This document shows, in pieces, positions 1-9,752 of a DNA stretch of 64,000 nucleotides (position 1 is its first letter; each line of letters starts with the position of its first letter). This stretch comes from Afipia birgiae 34632 (GTDB taxonomy: Bacteria; Pseudomonadota; Alphaproteobacteria; Rhizobiales; Xanthobacteraceae). The translations under genes and the position numbers were made by a program. Under the pieces are notes generated by a model. That model worked only from the letters and a program-made list of their open reading frames with translations. It was not told the origin of the DNA and ran no database searches. Where the stretch lies: positions 291,084 through 355,083 of the forward strand of contig NZ_HG326654.1 in assembly GCF_000308295.2 (NCBI RefSeq), written 5' to 3'.

Positions 1-95
1 TGATGCGGACTTACGAACCGCTACACTGGCGCCCGAAATCCTAAGCTGGCAACGTTTTCGACGCTTGCCGCGCAGACCGAAAACGAGATCGCGAC

Positions 96-629
96 ATGCG
101 CCGCCTGATCCTGCTCCGCCACGCTAAAACCGAGCGGGACGCCCCCTCGGGCAAGGACCGGGATCGCCGCCTTGACGAACGCGGCCGGCACGACGGCGCA
201 GAGATCGGCCGCTGGCTCGCGCTTCAGGATTATCGCCCCGACCTTGTGCTGGTCTCGACCGCAACACGCACCCAGGAAACCTGGGACCTGCTGCGCACGA
301 CAATGCCGTCCGCACGCGTCAAGCATTTACCGGAACTGTACGGAGCCGATCCGTCTGAACTGTTGAGAGCTGTTCACGGCGCGGCGAAAGCAGACCCGCA
401 ATGCCTGATGATTCTCGCGCACAATCCCGGTCTGCATGAACTGGCGCTTGCGCTGGTTGCCAGCGGCGACACGGCCGGGCGGCACGGGTTGGCCGGCAAT
501 CTGCCAACCGCGGGGGTCGTCGTGATCGATTTCAAAATCGACCACTGGGACGGTGTCAGATTTCGCGGCGGGCGCCTCGAACGCTTCGCCAGCCCCAAGC
601 TCCTGAGAGAATGGTCGGACGACGCTTAA
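96..629 (+). CDS. SixA-type phosphohistidine phosphatase (histidine phosphatase superfamily)
   Basis: A 177-residue cytoplasmic protein that opens with the superfamily signature LILLRHAKTERD at residues 4-15, where the RHA histidine would carry the phosphate during catalysis. A second conserved histidine is seen in LAHNPGLHE near residues 108-116. Length and the RHAK variant fit the SixA branch, which removes phosphate from histidine residues of phosphorelay or PTS proteins; the actual substrate here cannot be read from sequence. It starts with ATG and is followed 76 bases later by a universal stress protein gene on the same strand, so the two may be co-transcribed. Confidence 0.88.
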   Translation: MRRLILLRHAKTERDAPSGKDRDRRLDERGRHDGAEIGRWLALQDYRPDLVLVSTATRTQETWDLLRTTMPSARVKHLPELYGADPSELLRAVHGAAKADPQCLMILAHNPGLHELALALVASGDTAGRHGLAGNLPTAGVVVIDFKIDHWDGVRFRGGRLERFASPKLLREWSDDA

Positions 630-705
630 GACCAACACAACTGGACGACCTTGCATCTTGCCGCCAACGACTTCATCGTAAGCGATCCATCGAGCGGAGA
701 GACCG

Positions 706-1131
706 ATGTTCCAGTCCATTCTCGTCCCCATCGACCTTGCCGATACCGATCTCGCAAAGCCGGCCATCGAGACCGCGGCTTCATTATCGAAATCGTCCGG
801 CGGCACCGTGCGGCTGGTCAATGTGATGCCGATGACGCCCGTGATGCTGGCTGAGTATGTCCCGCCCGATTTCGACATTCAGCAGCGCCAGTCGTCAGAA
901 GAAGCGCTGGCAATTGTTGCGCGCGAATCCGGAATTGAAAGCCGGCGCATTTCGGTCGTCGTCCGTCAGGGCGGCATCTATCACGAAGTGCTCGAAGAAG
1001 CCGCCGACATCGGCGCCGACCTGATCGTGATGACGTCGCACCGGCCGTCGATGCAGAGTTACTTTCTCGGTTCGAATGCCGGTCATGTCGTCCGCTATGC
1101 AAAATGCTCAGTGCTTGTGGTGCGGCACTAA
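706..1131 (+). CDS. Universal stress protein (UspA family)
   Basis: A 141-residue single-domain Usp protein. The N-terminus FQSILVPIDLAD matches the first beta strand of the family, and the C-terminal stretch GSNAGHVVRYAKCSVLVVRH holds the G-x9-G-S/T-like nucleotide-binding loop of ATP-binding Usp proteins, although the loop is somewhat altered. Usp proteins are small cytoplasmic stress-survival factors that often bind ATP. A GAGAG-type ribosome binding site precedes the ATG. No partner domain is fused to it. Family assignment is firm; the stimulus and role in this organism are unknown. Confidence 0.92.
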   Translation: MFQSILVPIDLADTDLAKPAIETAASLSKSSGGTVRLVNVMPMTPVMLAEYVPPDFDIQQRQSSEEALAIVARESGIESRRISVVVRQGGIYHEVLEEAADIGADLIVMTSHRPSMQSYFLGSNAGHVVRYAKCSVLVVRH

Positions 1132-1232
1132 CGCGCAATTTTCGTGGCCCGGACTGGCTTCTCTCCGACATCATCGTCCGCTATGGTCGGGCGCCGTCGG
1201 AGGGTGATCCCCATCATCGGGCGGTAAGGTTT

Positions 1233-1259
1233 GGCCGGGCCGGCCAACGATGCCCGGCC
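1233..1259. terminator. GC-rich hairpin between convergent genes
   Basis: GGCCGGGC (1233-1240) pairs perfectly with GCCCGGCC (1252-1259) around an 11-base loop, in the gap between two convergent genes. No T-run follows on either strand, so it would be at best a weak or factor-assisted terminator. Confidence 0.3.
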
Positions 1260-1278
1260 GAGCTGACCGCCTGTTTTC

Positions 1279-1896
1279 TTACGGCAAGACGTCCTTTGGC
1301 AACGCGTCGAACGTGTAACCGCGCGGCCGGTTGCGCCGCATGAAGCCCCCGATCTGCCAGACAAACCAGCCGCCGAAGCCCGCCAGAAACAGGGCGCCAG
1401 CGAATTCGGCTGTGACCAGCGCACGAACGAACAGACCCAAAATCGAGATGCCGATTAGCGCCATCACAACAAGCCCCGCCATGTACAGCACCGGATTGAT
1501 TCCAGCCGTCAGGCGGGCGCTGCTGTGCACGCTTGCCAAGCGGCGATGCAATTCCGTGATGAAAGCGCGGTAGTCATCATCCTGACGCGCCATCTGCGAG
1601 ATCGAGTGCCACGTGGTCGAGAAGATCTTGATGCTTTGGCCGCTCAGCGTCTCGATATCCGCGCGAAACCGCCACGCCTGCATCGATGCCGGACGGTATG
1701 AAAGCCGGATGGCGGCAATGCTCTCCAGCGGCCACAACTCCGTCCTGGTCGCCTGCACGGTCAAGCCTGCATCAGAGAGCGTGAGCTGTTTCGCCCCGCC
1801 CGCAAGCGAGGACTTGAACAGATAGTGCGTCCCGTCGCCGGTTGCCGATCCCGCGGCTGGCGATTGACGAAGAGATGTAAGCAGTCCCGACAGCAT
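1279..1896 (-). CDS. Hypothetical membrane protein with two predicted helices
   Basis: I do not recognise this 205-residue protein. The first 140 residues are soluble-looking and rich in beta-type alternation. Two hydrophobic segments follow, near residues 135-160 (VLYMAGLVVMALIGISILGL) and 165-185 (FAGALFLAGFGGWFVWQIGG), and the protein ends with a basic tail (MRRNRPRG). The layout suggests a cytoplasmic N-terminal domain, possibly PH-like, anchored by a C-terminal hairpin. It is convergent with the usp gene and divergent from the four-helix membrane gene that follows. Coding is supported by uninterrupted length and codon bias; function is unknown. Confidence 0.7.
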   Translation of the reverse strand: MLSGLLTSLRQSPAAGSATGDGTHYLFKSSLAGGAKQLTLSDAGLTVQATRTELWPLESIAAIRLSYRPASMQAWRFRADIETLSGQSIKIFSTTWHSISQMARQDDDYRAFITELHRRLASVHSSARLTAGINPVLYMAGLVVMALIGISILGLFVRALVTAEFAGALFLAGFGGWFVWQIGGFMRRNRPRGYTFDALPKDVLP

Positions 1897-2019
1897 CGAA
1901 TGTCCTCAGTCCGGCCGTGCGCGCCCTGCTTGCACCCTGCCCGGACTTTACCTTACAAGATGAAGGACACGATCAGAAACGAATGCGCGCAACCGCAGCC
2001 CCGGCGAACATCTCGCACC

Positions 2020-2454
2020 ATGGCAAAACCGGCCTATTTCTCACGCCACATCGTTCTCGCCGGGTCGATCCTGTTCGGCGTGCTGCTTGCGCTCGGCATC
2101 CACATCATCATCCAGCGCTTCAATCTTAATCTCGGCGACCTGTGGCGGACGGACGTTCCGGAATTGATCCCCGCGCGTGCGGCACTGGCATGGTGGCTGA
2201 TCGGAGGGGTGGCGTTTCTCGCCGGCTTCATCTCGGCCTCGCTGATGAGCAGCGCGGTCTCGGGGCGGATCTCGCTGCGCCTGCGTCAATTCCTGATCGC
2301 CGTCGGCGTTATCATGCTGGCGGCCGCCGGTCAGGCCGCGTCCGCGCCGAGCCCGATTCCCACCCTGTCCGGCGCGCTGGCTGGTCTCGCGGCGCTCGGA
2401 CTTGGCGCCGTGATGTCGCTATGCGGCGCGCAGTTCGCATTGCGCCGAAGCTGA
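2020..2454 (+). CDS. Small four-helix integral membrane protein, unknown function
   Basis: The open frame reaches back to 1825, but the membrane protein proper starts best at ATG 2020 (MAKPAYFSRH); ATG 1960 is an alternative. The 144 residues contain four clear hydrophobic helices, beginning HIVLAGSILFGVLLALG, ALAWWLIGGVAFLAGF, LRQFLIAVGVIMLAAAG and LSGALAGLAALGLGAVM. No charged motif or metal-binding signature is visible in the helices. It is divergent from the hypothetical membrane gene ending at 1279. I do not recognise a family. Confidence 0.65.
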   Translation: MAKPAYFSRHIVLAGSILFGVLLALGIHIIIQRFNLNLGDLWRTDVPELIPARAALAWWLIGGVAFLAGFISASLMSSAVSGRISLRLRQFLIAVGVIMLAAAGQAASAPSPIPTLSGALAGLAALGLGAVMSLCGAQFALRRS

Positions 2455-2505
2455 TCCTGAAGTTGCGCGAATGCCGCGCGGTTTGCGCCAACGCGGCGAT
2501 TTACC

Positions 2506-2789
2506 TCACGGCTTCTCAATCCAGAGCAGGACGCAATCGGCCTGGTTGGCGGCCTTCAGGTTGATGCCACCAGCGGGCCGTAACGCGTGATCTCATAATG
2601 CTCGGCTGCCTGCGCCGCATTGATCAACGCCGCGTCGAGCACTTCCTCGTCCTTGAGCTAATTGCCATTGGCTTTTTCGGCGAGTTTTTGAATCGCCTTC
2701 ACAAGTTGCTTCTAGGCGCAATAGACGTCCTGAAGCTGATGCACGAACAGATCGTCCAGCGTCTTGATGTCCCTTGTAAACAGTCCCAT
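2506..2789 (-). pseudogene. Decayed DUF892 (YciE/YciF) ferritin-like gene
   Basis: Read on the minus strand from CAT 2787-2789, the translation begins MGLFTRDIKTLDDLFVHQLQ and continues DVYCA, stop, KQLVKAIQKLAEKANGN, stop, LKDEEVLDAALINAAQAAEH, YEITRYGPLVAST, stop. This follows the DUF892 ferritin-like family closely but has two TAG codons where Glu (the YYAEKQ motif) and Gln (the PQLK motif) are expected. The middle helix pair is missing between LK and DEEVLDAAL. After LVA the frame shifts and resumes as GINLKAAN near the family C-terminus, with a further deletion between. The gene is dead by at least four lesions. Confidence 0.8.
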
Positions 2790-3204
2790 CGCCGTATCCT
2801 CAGCTTGTGAGAATCTCAGGGGACGCGATAACGCTGCCGTCCATTGCGACGGCCCGTCAATGCGCTCGGGCGTGATGGCTGTCTAACGGCGCGCATTGAC
2901 TGATGTTCCGAAAATCCGATGCGAAGAATCGGCAATAATCGATGGAACAGAACGACCGGATCGGCCTTTCAAACAGCATGTTCATTCCCCACATGGGACA
3001 GACCGGATCAACGCAGGGCCGGTCCCTAATATGAAGCGCAGATGACGGTCCTTAGACCCCGTTTATCAGCCAAAACCGTTATTCGCGCTGCACAACCGCC
3101 CTATTTTCCAAGCGCGGGATTTCGCGTATGAGTACCGCCGCAGCCGCTTGCTCACTGTCGCCTCAATCGGCTTTTATAAGTTTCGCGCCCTGCCGGGAGG
3201 ACGA
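2790..3204. other. Intergenic stretch without a recognisable gene
   Basis: About 415 bases between the DUF892 remnant and the UPF0104 gene. I see no supportable coding frame, RNA or repeat. It presumably carries the promoter of the downstream gene, whose ribosome binding site GGGAGG lies at 3195-3200. Confidence 0.5.
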
Positions 3205-4266
3205 ATGCAACAATTGTTGAGCACGCTTGGGCGTGTCTTCAGGGAACGAATTGGCTGGAAACGGGTCGGGATCGTCGCCAGTATTGTCATCGTTTCCATT
3301 GCGATCATGCATTTGTTCCGCACCCTCAAGGGCGTGGACACCGCGATCGTTCTGACAGCGCTCGCCGAAAAGTCGCAGGGCCAGATCGCGCTGGCCGCAT
3401 TGTGCGTGCTGGGTGCGTTCTTTACCCTGACGTTCTACGACCTGTTCGCGCTGCGTACGATCGGCAAGACGCATGTGCCTTACCGTATCGCCGCGCTGTC
3501 GAGCTTCACCAGCTACACCATCGGCCATAACCTCGGCGCCACCGTTTTCACCGGCGGCGCAATCCGCTTTCGCATCTATTCCGACTGGGGACTGAGCGCG
3601 ATCGATGTCGCGAAAATCTGTTTCATTTCCGGCCTGACATTCTGGCTCGGCAACACCTTCGTGCTCGGCATCGGAATGATCTGGCATCCGGCCGCAGCCT
3701 CCTCGATCGATCTGCTGCCTGAGAGCGTCAACCGGTTGATCGGCATCGGGTTGCTTGCCGGCATTGCCGTGTATCTCGCATGGATCGCGACAGGACATGG
3801 CCGCCGCAAACTCGGCAAGGACGGCTGGAAGGTCCATCTGCCGTCCGCGCCGCTGACCGCGCTGCAAATCCTGATCGGCGTTGTCGATCTCGGCTTCTGC
3901 GCGCTTGCGATGTATCTTCTCGCACCATCGAGTCCTGACCTCGATTTCGTAACACTCTCGGTCGTGTTCATTCTCGCCACGCTGCTCGGCTTCGCCAGTC
4001 ACGCACCGGGAAGTCTTGGCGTGTTCGACGCGGCGATGCTGGTCGGCCTGCCGATGCTCGGCAAGGAAGAGTTGCTCGCATCGCTGCTGGTGTTCCGCAT
4101 TCTGTACTTCCTGATCCCGTTCGCCACCTCGATCACGATCATGGGCATCCGGGAGCTCTGGCTGAGCGTCATCCTGCCGTGGCAACAGAGCCGCAAACTC
4201 CGGCCCGCACCCGCTGTCGCACAATCGTCACCGCCGCAATCGAAGCCCAAGCAGGCGGCGGAGTAA
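3205..4266 (+). CDS. UPF0104 / lysylphosphatidylglycerol-synthase-type transmembrane protein (YbhN-like)
   Basis: An integral membrane protein of about 353 residues starting at ATG 3205, chosen because GGGAGG lies just upstream; the frame extends to a TTG at 3148. About eight hydrophobic segments are visible, with family signatures such as SSFTSYTIGHNLGATVFTGG (near residue 100) and LLGFASHAPGSLGVFDAAML (near residue 265). This is the flippase-like domain of MprF without the aminoacyl-transfer domain. The role is not established for stand-alone members; lipid transport or membrane stability is an inference. The C-terminus is a Pro/Lys-rich cytoplasmic tail. Confidence 0.85.
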   Translation: MQQLLSTLGRVFRERIGWKRVGIVASIVIVSIAIMHLFRTLKGVDTAIVLTALAEKSQGQIALAALCVLGAFFTLTFYDLFALRTIGKTHVPYRIAALSSFTSYTIGHNLGATVFTGGAIRFRIYSDWGLSAIDVAKICFISGLTFWLGNTFVLGIGMIWHPAAASSIDLLPESVNRLIGIGLLAGIAVYLAWIATGHGRRKLGKDGWKVHLPSAPLTALQILIGVVDLGFCALAMYLLAPSSPDLDFVTLSVVFILATLLGFASHAPGSLGVFDAAMLVGLPMLGKEELLASLLVFRILYFLIPFATSITIMGIRELWLSVILPWQQSRKLRPAPAVAQSSPPQSKPKQAAE

Positions 4267-4362
4267 TCCGCGCACAAAGATGTGGCTTGTGGGGTCCCAG
4301 GGCGTATTCTACGTTTTGGGTTCGCCCCACATTTTGGCCTTATCCATCGGCTTCAAACCAGC

Positions 4363-6399
4363 ATGATCCAGTCGCGCGTCATCCGCTTATCGCTCAAGGT
4401 TAGGCTCCTGATTGGAGCGTTCTTGATCGCCGCGCTCGGCAGCGCAATGGCGGGCCTTGCAGGCGCGCAGACGCCTCCCGCTGCGGACCCATCCGTCGCC
4501 CAGCCGCCGCTCGCGCAGCAGCCCGCCGTGCAACTCAGCACGACGATGCAGATTTCGTGGGAAGTCCGTAATCGCTTTCGGCTGTTTCGCGAAGAGCGCG
4601 ACTTCAAGCTCCAGGTGGATTCGCTCAGCGGCCGCAGCATTCTTGCCGCCGAGCAGACTTTGGCGGCGCAGAGCGACGGTCGCGGCTGGGCACGCAACAC
4701 GCTCGGCCGGCTTTGCATCGACCCGGCGGGACGCGTCAGCGAACCCTGCACCCGCGACGGCGTGAAGGAAAGCTATCTCACGCCGGTCGATCATCCGGTC
4801 ACGGTTCGCCTCACCGGCACCGTGCCGGTCGGCGCGATCTGCGCATGGACCTTCGAGGACGGGGATCCGCCGCGGCAGTCGACGCTCGACTGCGCCGAGC
4901 CGATCAACCTGCGCATCCGCTACGGCCGCCCCACCCCTGTCACCGTCGATATCTCGAGCGGGTCGGAAGCGCCGCAGCGAGCCACAACACAGATCGCAGT
5001 GCGCGACATCTTCATCGCGGGTCTCGGCGATTCCATCGCGTCAGGCGAAGGCAATCCCGATCGGCCGGTGGCGCTCTCCGACGAAGGCTTCTGCTTCCGC
5101 TCTTATCTCGGTGGCCCCGCCGGAATGTATTTCCGCCCCGGTCGCGCCGGCTTCAAGGGCGCGCGCGCCTGCGATACGTCTGACGGCGCCAGCCTGCAGA
5201 ACTGGCAGCGCGCCGGTGCGCAATGGTTCAACCCGGCGTGTCACCGCTCGCTCTATAGCTACCAGACCCGCATGGCGATCGCGCTGGCGGCGCAGAACCC
5301 GCAGATCGCGGTGACCTATCTGCCGCTGGCCTGCACCGGCGCAACCATCGCCGAAGGCATGTTCGGATCACAGCGCGCTCGTGAATGTATCGTCGGAAAG
5401 AACGGTTTGACCTGTCAGGGTACGGTGAACGCGCAGGTTGCCGAGTTGCGCGAAGCGCTGACCGCCGCCACGCGGCGGCAACCGGACCGGCAGCTCGATC
5501 TCATCCTGCTGTCCATCGGCGCCAACGACATCGACTTTTCGGGGCTGGTCGCCGACGTTATCGTAGAGCGTCAAACCGAGCGCGCACTGTCGCGGCGAAC
5601 CGGCGTTCTCAGTTCGGTCGATGAAGCGCGGGGCGTCCTGCAAAGAGATCTTCCGCGGGATTTCAGCAAACTGCGTCAGGCATTGAAACCGCTCGTCGGC
5701 GGCGACCTGTCACGCGTCGTCTACACCTCTTACGCAAATCCGTCGCTGGCGAACGGCGCACCTTGCCCCGGCGGCCGTGGCGGCTTCGACATTCATCCAT
5801 CGTTCAACGCCGATCCGCAGCGTCTCGCCGATGTGACGAATTTCGTCCAGAGCGAATTCCTGCCGCAGATCAAGCGGCTCGCGCTGTGCAGCGGCGGCGT
5901 GCTGTGCGGCGACAGCACCCGCGACCGCATGACCTTCGTCGACCAGCATCAGGAGGCCTTCGCCCAACACGGCTTCTGTGCGCGCGCGGAAACCGATCCG
6001 CCGTTCGACCGTGAATGCTTTTCGGCAAAAGGCGACAGTTTCGTCGCGGACATCGTCGATGGCGCGAACAATCCTCTGGTCTGCGGCGCGGCCGCCAGCG
6101 ACTTCCGCGCCTACGCGCCGCGCGCGCGCTGGGTCCGCGACGCCAACGACAGCTACTTCACGGCGATGACCTATCCGCAGGCCGCGAAGGCGCCGAACCA
6201 GCCGGGCGACATTCATGATGCGACGTGGGGCGTGCTGTCGGCAGTATACGGCGGCGCAATCCATCCAACCGCAGAAGGCCACGCCGCCATGGCGGATGCG
6301 GCACTCCCCGCCGCAAAGGCGGTGCTCGGGCTTGGCCTCTCCGAAAATCCGGTGACCAGCGAACCGATCTCACCGATGCCGCAGCAGCAGACCCGTTAA
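4363..6399 (+). CDS. Exported SGNH/GDSL-family hydrolase
   Basis: A protein of 678 residues from ATG 4363. A signal peptide (basic MIQSRVIRLSLKVR then LLIGAFLIAALGSAMAGLAG) ends before AQT, predicting export. An N-terminal beta-rich region precedes the catalytic domain. The domain shows block I GLGDSIASGEG (nucleophilic Ser near residue 224), the SIGAND block near residue 386, and the C-terminal GGAIHPTAEGH (catalytic His near residue 634). Many cysteines in the catalytic half suggest disulfides in the periplasm. Such enzymes are esterases or lipases acting on lipids or polysaccharide acyl groups; the substrate is not predictable here. It ends seven bases before the convergent HWE kinase gene. 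Confidence 0.88.
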   Translation: MIQSRVIRLSLKVRLLIGAFLIAALGSAMAGLAGAQTPPAADPSVAQPPLAQQPAVQLSTTMQISWEVRNRFRLFREERDFKLQVDSLSGRSILAAEQTLAAQSDGRGWARNTLGRLCIDPAGRVSEPCTRDGVKESYLTPVDHPVTVRLTGTVPVGAICAWTFEDGDPPRQSTLDCAEPINLRIRYGRPTPVTVDISSGSEAPQRATTQIAVRDIFIAGLGDSIASGEGNPDRPVALSDEGFCFRSYLGGPAGMYFRPGRAGFKGARACDTSDGASLQNWQRAGAQWFNPACHRSLYSYQTRMAIALAAQNPQIAVTYLPLACTGATIAEGMFGSQRARECIVGKNGLTCQGTVNAQVAELREALTAATRRQPDRQLDLILLSIGANDIDFSGLVADVIVERQTERALSRRTGVLSSVDEARGVLQRDLPRDFSKLRQALKPLVGGDLSRVVYTSYANPSLANGAPCPGGRGGFDIHPSFNADPQRLADVTNFVQSEFLPQIKRLALCSGGVLCGDSTRDRMTFVDQHQEAFAQHGFCARAETDPPFDRECFSAKGDSFVADIVDGANNPLVCGAAASDFRAYAPRARWVRDANDSYFTAMTYPQAAKAPNQPGDIHDATWGVLSAVYGGAIHPTAEGHAAMADAALPAAKAVLGLGLSENPVTSEPISPMPQQQTR

Positions 6400-6405
6400 A
6401 CCGCT

Positions 6406-7809
6406 CTACTGACAGCTTGGAAATTCGAACGTCCAGTTAACACCGGCGGGAGAGAAATCGAGCGTGCCGACGCCATTCAGCGCACGCGGCACGATCTGCT
6501 CGATCACCACGTGGCCAAAGCCCCGGCGTTGCGGCGGCGCGACGACGGGCCCTCCGCTCTCGCACCATCGCACGTGAACCTTATCGCCCGCATCATTGAA
6601 CAGCCATTGGATCGAAACCTTTCCGTCCGGAGCCGACAGCGCGCCGTGTTTCGATGCATTGGTGGCCAGTTCATGAAAGGCCAGACCAAGATTCTGCACC
6701 GCATCGGGTTTGAGAATAATCGGCGGTCCCACGACCTCGATGCGTCCCTCGACGGTTTCGTGAAACGGTTTCAGCTGCGCCGAGACCAGATCGCGGAACG
6801 ACGCACCATGCCAGCTGTCCCTCACCAGCAGATCGTGACAGTGCGCAAGCGCCGTCAGGCGTTCCGAGAAACGCGCCTGATACTGCGCTACGTCACCAAC
6901 TTGCCGGGCGGTCTGATTGGCAACGGCCATGACAACGGCCAGCAGGTTCTTCGTCCGATGCGACAGTTCGTCGATGATGAAGCGGATATGCTCCTCGCGT
7001 CGTATCTGCTCGCTGATGTCGATATGGGTGCCGATCCAGCGGTAGATGATGTCATTGGTGTCGCGAAGCGGAATGACGCGGGTCAGAAACGGACGGTACT
7101 CACCGTCCTTGCCGCAGAGCGACAATTCCATCTCGAATGCCGTACCGGTCGCGAGCGATCGCGCCCAATGTTCGCTTGCCTTGCGAGCGACAGCGGGATC
7201 GAGGAGCTTGTTCCAGTCGCGGCCGAGAATTTCCCCCGCCGGGATGCCCGTGTAGCCGTACCAGTGATTGTTGAACCAGAATATCTTGCCGTCGGCTTCG
7301 GCCATCCAGACGAGTTGGGGAATGGAATCCGCCAGCGTGTGAAATTGCTGTTCACTCGCCTTGAGCGCCGCCTCTGCGCGCTTGCGCTCGGTGATCTCCT
7401 CAGCCGCGACATTGATCCCTACGATCTCGCCATTTCGACCGTGCAGCGGATGCCAGTAGGTGACCCACGAGCGCTCATCGACCTGATCGGCCCGCTGCCC
7501 CGCGACCTCGATTCCCGTGACCGGTTCTCCGCTTTCGACAATCGACCGGACGATGGCTTCGACCGAGTCGGCCAGGGCCGGAACGCACTCGCGAACAGTG
7601 CGGCCCAGATGACCTTCAACAGAGATGCCGCAAATTTCCGTCAGGCGCTGGTTGATCTGGAGATAGCGGCAGTCGGTTGAGAGAAATGCCAGACCGATCG
7701 GGGCGCTGTCATAAATCAGCTGCAAGGCGGGCTGCTGCGAAAACGGCAGACCGAAAAAGGGCGACGACTGCCTCCCGGCGAACGCATCGTGATGCGAATT
7801 CTTCGACAA
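6406..7809 (-). CDS. PAS-PAS HWE-family sensor histidine kinase
   Basis: 467 residues without transmembrane segments, so a soluble sensor. Two PAS domains are visible, about residues 25-145 and 150-270, each ending in a PAC-like stretch. They are followed by an HWE kinase core: phospho-acceptor box DELSHRTKNLL (His near 283), N box FHELATNASKHGALS, the family-defining W-x-E in VRWCESGG, and glycine box RRGFGHVVIEQ. The start is TTG at 7809, supported by a strong AGGAGGG site just upstream. HWE kinases in this order often feed general-stress or light and redox signalling; no response regulator lies beside it. Confidence 0.93.
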   Translation of the reverse strand: MSKNSHHDAFAGRQSSPFFGLPFSQQPALQLIYDSAPIGLAFLSTDCRYLQINQRLTEICGISVEGHLGRTVRECVPALADSVEAIVRSIVESGEPVTGIEVAGQRADQVDERSWVTYWHPLHGRNGEIVGINVAAEEITERKRAEAALKASEQQFHTLADSIPQLVWMAEADGKIFWFNNHWYGYTGIPAGEILGRDWNKLLDPAVARKASEHWARSLATGTAFEMELSLCGKDGEYRPFLTRVIPLRDTNDIIYRWIGTHIDISEQIRREEHIRFIIDELSHRTKNLLAVVMAVANQTARQVGDVAQYQARFSERLTALAHCHDLLVRDSWHGASFRDLVSAQLKPFHETVEGRIEVVGPPIILKPDAVQNLGLAFHELATNASKHGALSAPDGKVSIQWLFNDAGDKVHVRWCESGGPVVAPPQRRGFGHVVIEQIVPRALNGVGTLDFSPAGVNWTFEFPSCQ

Positions 7810-8004
7810 CGATCCCTCCTGCCAAGGGTGTACGGTTCGTCGAACGTCGGCAAATTTTACAAAGCGTGTTGGGCGAGTTTCCCGCTCTAGTTCATCGCAG
7901 CATGAGCGCTCATGCGCGATTGATCAATCGCAACTTGTATCAAAATCGACCCGAAATCCGGCGAATTGGCGACGCCGCCTCGCCGGAGGGATACCCCAAT
8001 TGGG

Positions 8005-9090
<1,086 letters not shown>

Positions 9091-9216
9091 TTAGGGGCAT
9101 TGTCTAGCCAAGACGGCCCCTCGGGGGAAGGGATTTTCGGCTGGCGGCCCTGCGCCATCGGCTTGTGACGCCCGGCTTTTTTCAGGTAAGGGTGCATAAA
9201 TCCGGAGACTTATTCC

Positions 9217-9660
9217 TTGAACGCGCCGACCCGCCCACAGTCCAGCTTCAAGCTGGAAGATTACCCGTTCCGCCTGGCCGACAACGTCCGCTATGGCGAC
9301 CTCGATCCCAACAAGCACGTCAACAACGGGGTGTATTCGACCTACTTCGAGACGGCACGCGTCACCCTCCTGCGCAGCGGCGACCGCGGCCTGATGCCGA
9401 AGGGCCTGAGCTGGATGCTGGTGCATCTGGCGATCGACTTCCGTGCCGAAATGCACTGGCCCGGAAGCTTCGAACTCGGCATCGGCGTCTCGAAGCTCGG
9501 CCGCACCTCGGCGCGATTCCAGCAGGTGGTGTTTGCCGGCGATGTCTGCACCGCCTCCGCCGAAGCTGTCACCGTCCTGGTCGACGCCCAAACGCGCAAG
9601 CCGACGCCACTGACCCCCGCCATCATCGAACGGTTTCAGCCATGGCTCTTGCGGGCATAA
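9217..9660 (+). CDS. Hotdog-fold acyl-CoA thioesterase (4HBT family)
   Basis: 147 residues with the hotdog thioesterase pattern: NVRYGDLDPNKHVNNGVYST near residue 24 contains the catalytic Asp of the 4-hydroxybenzoyl-CoA thioesterase family and the HVNN turn. The start is TTG at 9217, preceded by GGAG at about 9203; no ATG is available that keeps the conserved N-terminus. It would hydrolyse an acyl-CoA thioester in the cytoplasm; chain length or aromatic preference cannot be read. It stands alone between the divergent reductase gene and an AraC regulator. Confidence 0.85.
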   Translation: MNAPTRPQSSFKLEDYPFRLADNVRYGDLDPNKHVNNGVYSTYFETARVTLLRSGDRGLMPKGLSWMLVHLAIDFRAEMHWPGSFELGIGVSKLGRTSARFQQVVFAGDVCTASAEAVTVLVDAQTRKPTPLTPAIIERFQPWLLRA

Positions 9661-9752
9661 AGCAGCACGCCCACAGCGATTGATGTTGCCGTGGCCATCG
9701 TCTGCCTCTAAAGCTCCTGTCGAAATTCAGAGGCAAACGGACAGTTTCCGTC

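Noticed and set aside
2598-2810. 70-codon open frame on the plus strand
   Set aside because: It is the antisense of the DUF892 pseudogene, which explains its apparent hydrophobic pattern.
3163-4224. 353-codon open frame on the minus strand
   Set aside because: Antisense of the UPF0104 membrane protein gene; translation is acidic, Gln- and Arg-rich and matches nothing.
6511-7680. 389-codon open frame on the plus strand
   Set aside because: Antisense of the HWE kinase, which has all its motifs and a strong ribosome binding site.
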